From: Syngnathus acus
Taxonomy: Eukaryota > Chordata > Actinopteri > Syngnathiformes > Syngnathidae
Direction of reading: 5' to 3'
Assembly: GCF_901709675.1 (NCBI RefSeq)
Contig: NC_051105.1
Coordinates: 12,944,604-13,008,603 of the forward strand
Length of the DNA: 64,000 bases
Within the stretch, counting starts at the first letter, position 1; each line of letters starts with the position of its first letter. The notes under the pieces were generated by a model. The model was not told the DNA's origin and did no database searches. It saw only the letters and a program-made list of their open reading frames with translations. This document shows, in pieces, positions 54,974 through 64,000 of the stretch. A program made the translations under genes and the position numbers.

Positions 54974-55540
54974 TGTCACCTGCCACCCATCCGCCCATTT
55001 CTATTGACGTCAACCGGTCACAGCCAGGCTCACACACTCAAGTCAGTCACCTGCACCTGTCTTCGCTCGTTTAGGAACATTACTTAAACCCTGAGCCCTC
55101 CACACTCAGGGTCAGTCTGTCTTGTGATGCCACTTGTTTGCTCACTGCGCTTTACCCGTCTGACTCCTGTTGCCAACCTTGCCCGTTTACTGGCCCATCT
55201 GCCGCCCGCCCTGACCACTTGCCCGTTTATGACGTTCTGATCGCCGCCCGTCCCGACTACCTGCTTGGCCCTGACCACGATTATCAAATGCGCTCTGCTC
55301 TGCTGCGTATTTGCTCTGCTGTTACCCCCGCTAGGTTGGTTCCAGCTATCGGCCAGCTGGTCACGCCGTGGAGAGCGGCCCGTCCGGCACTGCCGCCCTT
55401 GCCCACCAGTCGCATTCCAACAACGTTGTCGCATCATCCCAGCCAGACCTCCAGCACTCCCCTTTCCCACACAACAATAAAGTCTGCATCGTACTGCATT
55501 TGGCTGTCCCGTCTGATCTGTCGGATGGATAAAAACATTA
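54974..55540 (+). mobile_element. Probable solo LTR, decayed ends
   Basis: Starts TGTCACCTGCC, with TTGACGTCAACCGGTCACAG and CTCACACACTCAAGTCAGTC motifs, a TACTTAAACCC box near 55082, a long C/T-rich coding-free body and AATAAA at 55476-55481. It ends near GTCTGATCTGTCGGA. The layout resembles the LTR at 35.9 kb in opposite orientation. No clean target duplication was found. The 137- and 176-codon frames inside it on opposite strands reflect the biased composition. Confidence 0.55.
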
Positions 55541-56828
55541 GTATCTACTAAAGCTAAACTAAACAGGTAGATGTTGAGCCTGCTCTTCAAAACATGAACA
55601 TTGTCGTTCGGCAAACTGTTTCAGAGGTGGGGGACACAGTGATAGAAAAACACCTCGCCAACACCAGTCCATGACTTGGAACACTCTGCAGGAGGATCGC
55701 AGGGACAGCGAGAGTTCATAAAGTACAAGCAATTCTGAAAGATAAGAAGGTCCAAGACCATCAAGACAAACAATTCGAAGAAAAATTGTACTTGGGAAGT
55801 TGATTTGCAATAAAACAACCCAACAAGTTGGGTCAATTTTGGACCGATTAAATTTATTGAGATTGATGCCCATTGCAATATTTGGCAGAATATAATTTGG
55901 TTATTTAATTAATCAGCTGATTAAAATATATATAATTAATCAAAACTTTCCTTTTGGTCCATTTATGCTACAAAGAAAAATTAGCCATTTTTTTTTTAAT
56001 ATTTTTTTTTCTGCCAGCATGAGGGGGTTTGCATGGCTATCTCTGTCTTATGTTGTAATGTGTCAATATGTAATGTGTAAACGACCAGCGGAACAATTGC
56101 TTTGGCTTTAATCACTATGATGGTTTCAAGACCCTAAAGTTCATGGTCTGTTTACTTTTATCTAGTATGCTGGCTCTAGCAGCTGCTAAGTAGGACTGCA
56201 GTTGCTTCGTGTTTTGAGTGAAATGGGGAAGAAGGAGGAAGGGGAGAACAGGGGGTGGGGAGTAGGGCTCATGGTCTATCAGGTCAGTAACATAGAGGCT
56301 AACGAGCTGCCAGGGCTTAGTGTCTTGGCTTCCTGCCAAGGCGCAGTTGCCCGCATTCACTACATCTGCCTCCACCAGACTCGGGAGGACCCAACCCCTC
56401 CCACACCAATGCCTTCTAGTGCAAGATGACATTTTCTTTCCCCTCCTCTGAACACCTTAACGAAGCCTTACGAAGCCGTCAGCTCACCCCTCCCTATCAC
56501 CCCACAAATTATAATCCCATTTCTACCATTTTCCTACAAGAGCATTACACGGCAGATTCTTAAGAAAGATGCTGATCCAGACTGATTTTAAAAATCAAAC
56601 TGTTTTCTGTCTCCATTTGCCTTTGTTTTTCTTCTCACATCTACTATTTTGATCTGACTGTGATGGGAGGAGACACAAAGATGATGTTAACAAGGACTCC
56701 CTCACTCCTTCCATTCTCCCCTTCCATTCTCCCTCCTCTTACCCCATGCCTTTCTCACGAGCTGAACTCTGGCTTTCCCGTAGTGGCCATAAAGCACATT
56801 ACAGACAAAGCTCCGTGATCGCTCGTGA
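55541..56828. other. Unassigned intronic stretch
   Basis: No repeat or coding similarity recognised. Several overlapping frames on both strands (55559-55878, 56115-56432) lack recognisable motifs. Confidence 0.45.
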
Positions 56829-56955
56829 TCGTGTGTGTGCATCTGTGTGTGTGTGTGTGTGCGTGCGTGTGTGTGTGTGCGTGTGTGCGTTTGTGCGCGT
56901 GTGCGGCCGCGCGTGTGTGCGTGCATGTGTGTTTGTGTGTGTGTGTGAGTGCGAC
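56829..56955. repeat. (GT)n microsatellite
   Basis: GT with GCGT and GTTT interruptions. Cys/Val-rich and Thr/His-rich frames are artefacts. Confidence 0.9.
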
Positions 56956-57006
56956 TGTGTATTATGTATTATAAAAGCAACACTGCTGACTTGTGAGTGA
57001 CTAACA

Positions 57007-57085
57007 CAGACAGCAAACTACGGCCCACGGGCCGGATTCGGCCCGCAGGACCGTTTAATCCGGCCCGCTAAACCTGAATAAATTG
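57007..57085 (+). mobile_element. hAT terminal-region fragment (CGGCCCGCGGGCC type)
   Basis: GCAAACTACGGCCCACGGGC and GGCCGGATTCGGCCCGC resemble the subterminal region of the hAT at 36.76 kb. Ends and target duplication are not visible. Confidence 0.5.
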
Positions 57086-57648
57086 TATTATTATACATTG
57101 TTTTGGGTCATTTTCCCTTCAATGACTGCCTTTCCCCAGTAGATAGAGAAACGCCCGCCCACGCATTTACTCCCGGAAGCCGTGTCTGCGCACTCACAAT
57201 TGCGTGTACGTACTAAGTAGTAGGGACCACTGGACTAACACCATGAGGGCATGTTTTTACAGTTGTGTTTATAGCATGGTACATTGGTGGAGACAGGTGT
57301 TTGGCAATAACTGAGAAGAGAAAGACTATTTATGGTTTAACCAAAAGAAGGCCAAAAATGTTGTTCTAATTTGATTTGCAACACATGGCAGGGAAAATGT
57401 CTTCAATTTGTGGGAATTTGAAACTTTTCTGGTCCTGTTACACGCAGAGTAATTGTGTTGTGCCAGGCAAGCCAGAGTAGGATTATAGCATAATTGTGGG
57501 GTTTCCATCAAAATGTTTCCAAATTTTAAGTAAATTTAGAGAAAATGCGCAAAATGAACATGTGACTTATTCAGGTTTCCATTTGTTATTATTTTGTGAA
57601 TGTTGAGAGGAGCCGGCGCCATGAGATGATGTCATATGAGAGCTGCCA
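57086..57648. other. Unassigned intronic stretch
   Basis: No recognised feature. Confidence 0.4.
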
Positions 57649-57720
57649 TAATAATAATAATAATGATAATATTAATAATAATAATTATTATTATTAGTAG
57701 TATTAGTATTAGTAGTAGTT
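57649..57720. repeat. (AAT)/(TAG)n microsatellite left of the Penelope-like element
   Basis: AATAATAAT changing to TTAGTAGTA-type triplets. Confidence 0.88.
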
Positions 57721-57752
57721 GTACTAGGTTCATCTTGTTTTTTCTTTTTCAA

Positions 57753-57819
57753 TTACTTCACTGGTTCTTCTATATCAAACAATTTGTTTTAGGTTCATTT
57801 ACCTGACATGTTTCGGCGG
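57753..57819 (+). repeat. Left arm of the 67-bp inverted repeat
   Basis: Exact complement of 58587-58653. The reading frame of the GIY-YIG protein begins inside it, at ATG 57808; an in-frame TAG at 57790 lies just upstream. Confidence 0.92.
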
Positions 57820-58545
57820 CCAGTAGTCAGAACACTATACGAACGCACAACAATAATCACGGATCCAGAGGACATAACACAGGAAGAAAAATACATACAA
57901 CACGCACTCAAAAAATGTCAGTATCCACAATGGGCAATAACCAAAGGTGCAGAACAGGTAAAAAACAAAAAATACAAAACACAGGAGCAAAGAAAGAAAC
58001 AAACACGGAAACAAGAACCCAGCGGAATGGTGACGTTGCCGTATGTAAGAGGAATTACGGAACGCATCAAAAGAGCCATGATAAAATACAACATAAGCAC
58101 GCCTATCAAACCACATACAACACTCCGTCAGATACTGGTCCACCCAAAAGACAGAGTTAATCCGGAAAATAAATGCAATTCCATATACGAGATTCCATGC
58201 AAATCATGCAATAAATCATATATCGGGGAGACAGGGAGGAACTTCATCACAAGAAAAACGGAACACAAGAAGGAATGTGAGAAGGAGACAGCAACAAGAC
58301 AAACAAGAGCAATAAAACTACAAGCAGAACAGGAACACTACAAGTCAGCCATCACCGACCACTGTAAAAGAGAAAACCACATCATGGACTGGGAAAAGGC
58401 CAGAGTCATCCGCACTGAAGACAACAAACATCAGCGTTGGATCAGGGAGGCCATTGAGATCCGCAAGCGGGGCCCGAGGACCATCAACAGGGACGAGGGA
58501 GCCTACATGCTCTCTACAACCTGGAACAGCATTTTGGAGAGGTGA
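57808..58545 (+). CDS. GIY-YIG endonuclease frame of a Penelope-like element (5'-truncated ORF)
   Basis: 245 codons without interruption. Residues 1-50 resemble the end of the Penelope reverse transcriptase thumb (EEKYIQHALKKCQYPQWAI). Residues 55-72 form a basic linker, and 75-115 the conserved LPYVRGITERIKRAMIKY / TLRQILVHPKD block. The GIY-YIG nuclease core follows, with SIYEI at 125-129, SYIGETGR at 137-144, the TRKTEH motif at 148-153 and a Glu-bearing WIREAIEIRKR at 211-221. Cys131/Cys134 and His185/His191 fit the CCHH zinc motif of Penelope nucleases. The C-terminus is TINRDEGAYMLSTTWNSIL. In Penelope elements this domain nicks target DNA for reverse transcription. Without its reverse transcriptase it cannot act alone in that way, yet the frame is intact. 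Whether it is expressed is unknown. Confidence 0.85.
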   Translation: MFRRPVVRTLYERTTIITDPEDITQEEKYIQHALKKCQYPQWAITKGAEQVKNKKYKTQEQRKKQTRKQEPSGMVTLPYVRGITERIKRAMIKYNISTPIKPHTTLRQILVHPKDRVNPENKCNSIYEIPCKSCNKSYIGETGRNFITRKTEHKKECEKETATRQTRAIKLQAEQEHYKSAITDHCKRENHIMDWEKARVIRTEDNKHQRWIREAIEIRKRGPRTINRDEGAYMLSTTWNSILER

Positions 58546-58586
58546 ACGGACAGCAGAGGGCATGGCTCACCTGTCAAATCTGAAAC

Positions 58587-58653
58587 CCGCCGAAACATGT
58601 CAGGTAAATGAACCTAAAACAAATTGTTTGATATAGAAGAACCAGTGAAGTAA
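58587..58653 (-). repeat. Right arm of the 67-bp inverted repeat
   Basis: Begins 41 bp after the stop codon. It contains CCGAAACATGTCAGGT, a motif seen at ends of related elements. Confidence 0.92.
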
Positions 58654-58740
58654 GTAAGTATTAGTAGTAGTAGTAGTTGTAGTAGTAGTATAATAATAAT
58701 AATAATTGTTATCATTATTATTATGATTATTATCATTTTT
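58654..58740. repeat. (TAG)/(AAT)n microsatellite right of the Penelope-like element
   Basis: GTAGTAGTAG changing to AATAATAAT and ATTATTATTATG. Confidence 0.88.
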
Positions 58741-59596
58741 GTGTCCTTAATTAGCAATTTAACATGATTTTTGAGATGATGGGTTGGTGTTGATATTTGT
58801 GGCAAACTGTTTGCAGAGATGGGGATTCTGTCGCAGAGACGGAACGGTCTGTACTAACGCCCATTCAGTGGTCGAAGAATGAGAAAGTCAAAAAAAGGAC
58901 AGACTGATGATGAACGAAAGTGTTTTTTCATCCATCCGTCTAATTGTCCCTATCCACGTCAGGCACCAACTAACCCTCTTAAATTAGTTAACCCATAAAA
59001 TTGGTTTAAAATGGTTTAATCTGAAGTCATTTGGATGATTGTTTGACCAGGAAGAATTTGGTTCGACATTGGCTTGTTGACCAACAATTCGACCAACCGC
59101 AAAAGCAGACGTATGCCCTAATTTATTAAAACTTTCAATTTGGTTGGAAGTTTAGAGGTTGGAAATTATTCACGTTTTTGCATGCACACAGAATGGTGAA
59201 AAAAGCTGTTGCTACAAAAAGATGGCATCAGGAAAAGTACCACAGCAGCTCTGAACAGGTAATGTTAAGTGACTTAAGTGCTCTCTTGGTATGTTATGCG
59301 GCCATAACACCACCAACAGCAACATGCAGTACAACCATATATACACTTATTATTAGTTGCACATTAACACGTCTACCAAATTTAATGTAATTACTATTCT
59401 CTCTTTCATGCTGTTGAATATTATCCAATTTATTCTTTTATTGGTGTTATTGTTCCCTGTGACTGATTGGTTGGTGAACAGTCCAGACTATGGTCTGCCT
59501 TTCACCCAAATTCAGTTGAGATGACTTCAACTCATCTCTGACTCTGAAAAAAATATTTGGTAATTTGTTTGCTGGATGGATGAATGGATGGATCTA
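58741..59596. other. Unassigned intronic stretch
   Basis: A (GGAT)-like GGATGGATGAATGGATGG patch lies at about 59574-59592, possibly a SINE tail. Nothing else recognised. Confidence 0.4.
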
Positions 59597-61152
59597 CCAT
59601 ATTTTTCAGACTAAAAGTCGCTCCGGAGTACAAGTCGAATCAGCCATTTAATGCACAATAAAGAGGAAAAAAACATATATAAGTCGCACTGGAGTTTAAG
59701 TCGCATTTTGGGGGAAATTTATTTGACAAAATCCAACACCAGGAACAGACATGAACCAGCAACAACAGGCTAAACGATGCGGTATGCTAACATGACATAA
59801 ACACAAACGAGGAGCTGAGAACGGGCCTGACGTAAAATTAACAGTGATTCAAATAACTATAACACGTTTATCAAACCATCTGTCACTCCAAATCATTAAA
59901 TCCATCGAATTCTTCGTCTTTGTGTAAACAACGCCGCGTGTGAGGCGCACTGCTGACATCGGACCCGTCGTCAGTTGCAGTTTATATTATTCCACAGGCC
60001 TATTTAACTAGATATAAACTATATATCAAATAACAGTAATACAAACAACAACTTTATCAAACCATCCGTGTCACTCCAAATCATAAAATTCATTGGAATC
60101 TCCGTCCTTTGTGTAAACACCGGCGCTTCTAACCCCGGAAGTGTGCGCCGCTGACGTCAGTTGCAGTTCAACTTATTCCACAGGCCCATATAACTATATA
60201 TAAACTACCGTTTTTTTCCATGTATAATGCGCAACATTTAACTAATTTATTGGCCTAAAATCTGGGGTGCGCATTATACATGGGTACAATTTTTTTTTCT
60301 TTTTTCTTTTTTCCTTTTTTTTTTTGTGAAGAAAATCATGGTACAACAATTTTTGAAGAAAATCTTGTCACAGATGGTTCTTTACAACGTCACTTTCCTC
60401 TCTTTTCATTTTAACCTAACTAATCGCGGTGGTGCCTTTCTGGGCAGTCGGAGAAATCAACGGCAACAAAAAAAATACATCCAGCCTAGTTAAGAAATCA
60501 CCAGAAAGATCACCATGACAATTGTGAATAATAAATAAATAATTATTATATATATTATATATATTATTATTATAATAATAAATAATTGTGATAAATAACT
60601 GGAACATCACTCAAATATTGGTGATCCCGTTGAGAGTCTCACATATTTCTTCGCTATTGAGTTTGCTACTGCATGCGCAGTGATACTGACCGGCAGAATA
60701 ACATCCGGTTGTTCCCAAAGATGATCTTTTTTCTGAAATAATTTTATGTTTACGGACTTAAGTAACCCGGCCGGGTCATACCAAAGACTATAAAAATGGG
60801 ACCCATTGCCTCCCTGCTTGGCACTCAGCATTAAGGGTTGGAATTGGGGGGTTAGATCACCAAATGATTCCCGAGCGCGGCGCCGCTGCTGCTCACTGCT
60901 CCCCTCTCCCCCAGGGGATGGATCAAAATCACACGGGGATGGGTCAAATGCAGAGGACAAATTTCACCACACCCAGACGCGTGTGTGACGATCATTGGGA
61001 CTTTAAAAAAAAAAAAAAAAGTCAAAATTTGGGTGCGTATTATACATGGGTACAGGCTTTTTTCCAGCATCGACATGCCATTTTTAGGGTGCGTATTATA
61101 CATGGGGGCGCATTATACATGGAAAAAAACGGTATATATCAAACTATAATAT
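59597..61152 (+). mobile_element. TIR element family E, copy 3, interrupted by family D and truncated
   Basis: Starts after TA with CCATATTTTTCAGACTAAAA and the CGCTCCGGAGTACAAGTCG block. It has two internal units (CTGTCACTCCAAATCATT near 59880, CCGTGTCACTCCAAATCA near 60065). It is interrupted at 60208 by a family D element and resumes for about 20 bp (TATATCAAACTATAATATAA). A hAT-like terminus then begins at 61156, so the right end is lost. Confidence 0.8.
60208..61132 (+). mobile_element. TIR element family D, copy 3, nested in family E
   Basis: 925 bp between duplicated TA, in the same orientation as copy 1. The conserved cassette spans about 60765-60995 and differs from copies 1 and 2 by a few bases, mainly in the CCCC(T/C)CCAGGGG stretch and the homopolymer length. 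Confidence 0.88.
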
Positions 61153-61155
61153 AAA

Positions 61156-61740
61156 CCAGGGGTCCCCAACCCCCGGTCCGTGGACCGGAACCGGTCCGTG
61201 GGTCACTTGGTACCAGGCCGCCAAGCCGCACAGAAAAAATATATATATATTTTATCGACGATCAATTAATTCAGGTCAAAACGCTCGTCCCGGTCATGTG
61301 ACATGTTTCCCCAGTCGAGCCTGCAAAGCTAGCAAAAATGAGTAAAAATTTATTTTGAAAAATATAAAAACATTTGTGATTCTCTCCCAATTACATCCGT
61401 CAGTTCAGGTCAAGACGCTCGTCTCGGTCTCGTGACATGCCACCTCAGTCGAGCCCGCGAAGCAAGCAAATATGAACAAGAAACAGAGATGTTTGGAAAG
61501 CTTCTTCGGAAATGGAAAAAAGCCCAATGAGGAGACGGAAGAAGAAGAGGCTACGACTTCTAAGAAACGGAAAGCTGCATTTAAATAAAATACTTCCTGG
61601 GTACTGATTAAGGCAAAGAGCTACCAGTTTGACACACACTTCTGAAATAGCCAATTTGCTCAATTTGGCTTTCACTATGTGTTATTATTGTCATTTCCAG
61701 TTCACATGTAAGTGTGATTTTAACAAGAATAGCAAAAATA
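61156..61740 (+). mobile_element. hAT-like element, left part with short transposase-like frame
   Basis: Begins CAGGGGTCCCCAACCCCCGG and CCGGAACCGGTCCGTGG, a common vertebrate hAT terminus. A 39-codon frame at 61471-61587 starts MNKKQRCLESFFGNGKKPNE and is Lys/Glu-rich. It resembles the low-complexity start of hAT transposases and ends before any zinc finger. Two near-repeated blocks (CAGGTCAA(A/G)ACGCTCGTC at 61272 and 61397) suggest an internal duplication of ~125 bp. The right end was not found. Confidence 0.65.
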
Positions 61741-62599
61741 CAGTCAAACCTTGGTTTTTGACCACAATCCGTTCCAGAAGGCGGTTCGAGAAGTGAATCG
61801 GTCGAATTCCGAATCTATTTTTCCCAATACAAATAATGGAAAAAATAATTTGTTCGTTTTGAGACATTTTTTTCATTTGCGCATATTTGTCCGATCGCGC
61901 AACTGTAGCGCACCGCCGAACGCGCAACCGTAGCGTGTCGCCCACCGCGCAACTGCACCGCGCAACTGCACCGCGCTGGTCGCATTATTGTGACAGAGCC
62001 GTCACTGAAATTTAGAAAATATTTTTAAAGTCCTGATGTACTTTCCAAAATCTAAGGGGACCTAAGTGCGCAGGGAGCTTAATTTTGTCCGATCGCGCAA
62101 CTGAAGCGCACCGCCGAACGCGCAACCGTAGCGCGTCGCCCACCGCGCAACTGCACCGCGCTGGTCGCATTATTGTGACAGAGCCGTTGCTGAAATTTAG
62201 AAAATATTTTTAAAGTCCTGATGTACTTTCCAAAATTTAAGTGGACCTCAATGCGCAGGCAGCTTAATTTGGTCCGATCGCGCAACCGCAGCGCGCCGGG
62301 CGCTCACTGTCGCATTGCAGAGCGTCTTTGTGTTTTAGGATGGCTTTACTTCTCCCACTTGCTTTCTTTGGAAGCATGATTAGGGGTTAATACAATCCTC
62401 AAAGTAACGAAAATACAATAACAACGGAGTCAGTCGGCATCCGGGCCGCACGGTCGGGTTTTCTCGGGTCCTCCCGGCTCATCTCGCGAGGTTCGACCTC
62501 CGAATTTTGTTGGCCAACCGAAGCAAAAAATTCTCGAATTTTTTGTTCAAATTCCGATTTGTTCGAGAACCAGGACGTTCGAAAACCGAGGTTTGACTG
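61741..62599 (-). mobile_element. TIR element family C, copy 3
   Basis: 859 bp between TA, inverted relative to copies 1 and 2. Both CpG-rich units are present (GCGCAACTG(A/C)ACCGCGCTGG and similar). The outer sequence on its right is the same hAT-like left end that hosts copy 1, at the same junction. Confidence 0.87.
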
Positions 62600-62727
62600 T
62601 AAAATAAATAGATGCACCTCACTGACAAGTGCCGCTATTTGAGCTAATTTTAGAACAGTCCTGCGGGCGACTCATGCGGTCCTCACTGGCGACCTGGTGC
62701 CCGCGGGCACTGTGTTGTTGACCCCTG
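62600..62727 (-). mobile_element. hAT-like left terminus hosting family C copy 3
   Basis: Inverted version of 4790-4917. It has AAAATAAATAGATGCACC at the family C junction, GCGGGCGACTCATGCGGTCC, then GGTGCCCGCGGGCAC and GTTGACCCCTG at the end. Confidence 0.65.
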
Positions 62728-62888
62728 CAGTACGTCATCAAAACTTCAACTCCTTTCTCATTTGACTTGCCCAGACAACTTTCTTGGGCTCACACAAGTC
62801 TCACCACATCAATGGTCTAAAAAAAAAAAAAAAGATAAAGGTGTATTTTCTCCTCCTGTAACTAACGAGAGCATTCAATGAACATGAG

Positions 62889-63074
62889 TGTGGTGTGGCT
62901 CAGTGGTAGAGTGGGCGTCTCCCAACCCAGAGGTTGGGGATTTGTTCCCCAGCCACTTGAGCAAGACACTGTACTGCCAGTTACTCCAGATGGTATGCCA
63001 TCAGTATGTGAATGAGTAAGCAGTGTGAAGCGCTTTGAGTGCCAAAGGTGGAAAAGCGCAATACAGTCCATTTT
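62889..63074 (+). mobile_element. tRNA-derived SINE (second family)
   Basis: The head GTGTGGCTCAGTGGTAGAGT has a strong tRNA A-box. The B-box region GGGGATTTGTTCCCC is a degenerate GGTTCGATTCC. The body has TGAGCAAGACACTGTACT and GAAGCGCTTTGAGTGCCAAA, and the end AAAAGCGCAATACAGTCCAT is shared by a widespread fish SINE. It differs from the GGATGG-tailed family. Confidence 0.75.
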
Positions 63075-63140
63075 AAAACCCTCCACATCTTAAATGCACT
63101 CGCTGCATTTGTTCCTCTGATTTTTGCATTAGTTATATTG

Positions 63141-63472
63141 AGGGCAGCTCGGTGGGGCACTGGTTAGCACATCCGCCTCACAGTTAGGAAGATGCGGGTT
63201 CGATTCTACCTCCTTTGCATGTTCTCCCCGTGCCCACGTGGGTTCTCTCCGGGCACTCCAGTTTCCCCTGCATCCCAAAAACATGCTTGGTCGGCCGATT
63301 GAACACTCTAAATTGTCCCGTGGTGTGAGTGCGAATGGTTGTTCGTCTCTGTGTGCCCTGCTGGCAACCAGTTCAGGGTGTCCCCCGCCTAATGCCCACT
63401 GATTGCTGGGATAGGCTCCAGCACGCCCGCGACCCCCTTGGGTACAAGTGGTCTAGAAAATGGATGGATAGA
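63141..63472 (+). mobile_element. V-SINE/Mermaid-like SINE, complete, with target duplication
   Basis: 332 bp. The head AGGGCAGCTCGGTGGGGCAC and GGTTAGCACATCCGCCTCAC carry the A box. The B box is GGGTTCGATTCTACC. The body and TGGGATAGGCTCCAGCACGC follow, and the tail is GAAAATGGATGGATAGA. The direct repeat TAGTTATATTG / TAGTTAAATTG (63130-63140 and 63473-63483) with one mismatch is its target duplication. The best reference copy of this family in the window. Confidence 0.9.
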
Positions 63473-63483
63473 TAGTTAAATTG

Positions 63484-64000
63484 AAAGAGTGGAAATGCAG
63501 TGTGTTTACCGAGACAGTCAATTTCCAATGGATGGAATTTCAAATGCCTAATGTGAAAAACATCCAATGTTGCAGTTAGTTTGGAGTGTTTACTGCCAGA
63601 GCTAATTGAGAATTTACTTCACATTGAACAGAAACTCACAATCACCACCGTAAATTCTACCTTGTTCTACAAATAGTTTAATCCTGTGGGTTACAGGCAA
63701 GTCTTTTTCTGAACAATGATATTTATACTTTGCGTTCATTGTTGAATTTTGTGGGTTTCATTAATGTGTCATAATGTAAGACAATGAATGTAGTGCTATG
63801 AGACTAAAGCGATTAAAAAAATACAGATAATCAGAAAGACAATTTGTGTTGTACACAGAGAGAGACGAAGCACTAGACAAGAATATGATGATGTGTTACA
63901 GGGAGACAAACCCAAGCATGACAAATAAAGCTATGATCTAAATACTAAGCGTAATTGCTATGCATAGGGTCTCTATGGAGCGTGAGGCCATCATCTCAGT
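63484..64000. other. Unassigned stretch to the window end
   Basis: No exon with ephrin similarity or recognised repeat. Confidence 0.4.

Larger units (their letters stand above)
57753..58653 (+). mobile_element. Penelope-like element relic bounded by perfect 67-bp inverted repeats
   Basis: 901 bp. The outer 67 bp at each end (57753-57819 and 58587-58653) are exact reverse complements, from TTACTTCACTGGTTCTTC inwards to ATGTTTCGGCGG. Between them lies one open frame that is the C-terminal part of a Penelope-like protein. Penelope elements are known for terminal repeats in direct or inverted orientation and for frequent 5' truncation. The reverse transcriptase is absent. Triplet microsatellites lie on both outer sides, and no target duplication could be assigned. 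Confidence 0.8.
54242..64000 (-). other. efnb2: Presumed long upstream intron of the ephrin-B2 gene
   Basis: No second ephrin-domain exon was seen on the minus strand, so the region up to the window end is inferred to be intron (at least 9.7 kb). It holds the LTR, Penelope-like, TIR and SINE insertions listed separately. An alternative is that this locus is a partial or rearranged gene. Confidence 0.6.

Noticed and set aside
55084-55614. Opposed 137- and 176-codon frames at 55.1-55.6 kb as genes
   Set aside because: C-rich composition of a probable LTR yields long frames on both strands; no motif or splice context.
61156-62727. One continuous hAT element from CAGGGGTCCCC to GACCCCTG
   Set aside because: The ends face each other, but the flanking 8 bases do not match and the inner sequences belong to different terminal types, so I treat them as two elements.
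62889-62960. Functional tRNA gene
   Set aside because: The A box is good but the B box is degenerate, and the sequence continues into a SINE body; no cloverleaf could be completed.
54242-64000. Upstream ephrin-domain exon
   Set aside because: I looked for the conserved ephrin-domain motifs on the minus strand and found none; left as absent from the window.

Overview
The window is vertebrate, almost certainly from a percomorph-type teleost fish. The only host gene I can recognise is split by GT-AG introns. Nearly everything else is transposon-derived, with fish-typical families: Rex3, Rex1-like and L2 LINEs, Tc1/mariner elements, hAT miniatures, tRNA-headed SINEs ending in GGATGG repeats, and a Penelope-like element. 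I see no bacterial-style genes, CRISPR array or rRNA.

Host gene. On the minus strand, 51488-54241 carries the last three coding exons of an ephrin-B, best matched to ephrin-B2 (efnb2). They encode the end of the ephrin domain, a short extracellular stalk, the transmembrane helix and the conserved cytoplasmic tail ending in a PDZ ligand. About 3 kb to the left (to roughly 48.1 kb) is mostly free of recognised repeats and probably includes the 3' UTR. The exon for most of the ephrin domain is not found up to 64000, so 54.2-64 kb should be intron.

Layout. 1-0.85 kb: 3' end of a CR1/Rex1-like LINE. 2.6-6.5 kb: TIR element pieces, a hAT miniature with an 8-bp target duplication, a Tc1 5' half and a hAT/TIR composite. 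6.5-8.7 kb: nothing recognised. 8.7-12.3 kb: palindromic mariner-like arms and two TIR families, one nested in the other. 12.3-16.07 kb: a decayed L2 LINE inside an older repeated segment. 18-23 kb: hAT, Tc1 and TIR elements in series. 24-25.4 kb: a Tc1 relic. 25.5-28.55 kb: a full-length Rex3 with a 13-bp target duplication. 28.7-34.2 kb: a Rex1-like LINE followed by a third LINE broken by a SINE. 34.2-35.9 kb: nothing recognised. 35.9-37.9 kb: a TIR element hosting a solo LTR and a hAT. 38-39.3 kb: a TIR element. 42.7-45 kb: an apparently identical tandem duplication of 1,122 bp. 45.2-48 kb: three TIR miniatures, one nested. 57.6-58.7 kb: a Penelope-like GIY-YIG reading frame between perfect 67-bp inverted repeats. 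59.6-62.7 kb: more nested TIR/hAT elements. 62.9-63.5 kb: two SINEs.

The elements do not form a pathway. Their nesting gives a relative chronology: one family sits inside another at sites where an empty copy exists elsewhere in the window, and the same composite occurs twice. The least ordinary objects are the GIY-YIG frame with inverted repeats, a CpG-rich TIR family with internal ~185-bp tandem units, a TIR family carrying a conserved non-coding cassette, and the identical tandem duplication.
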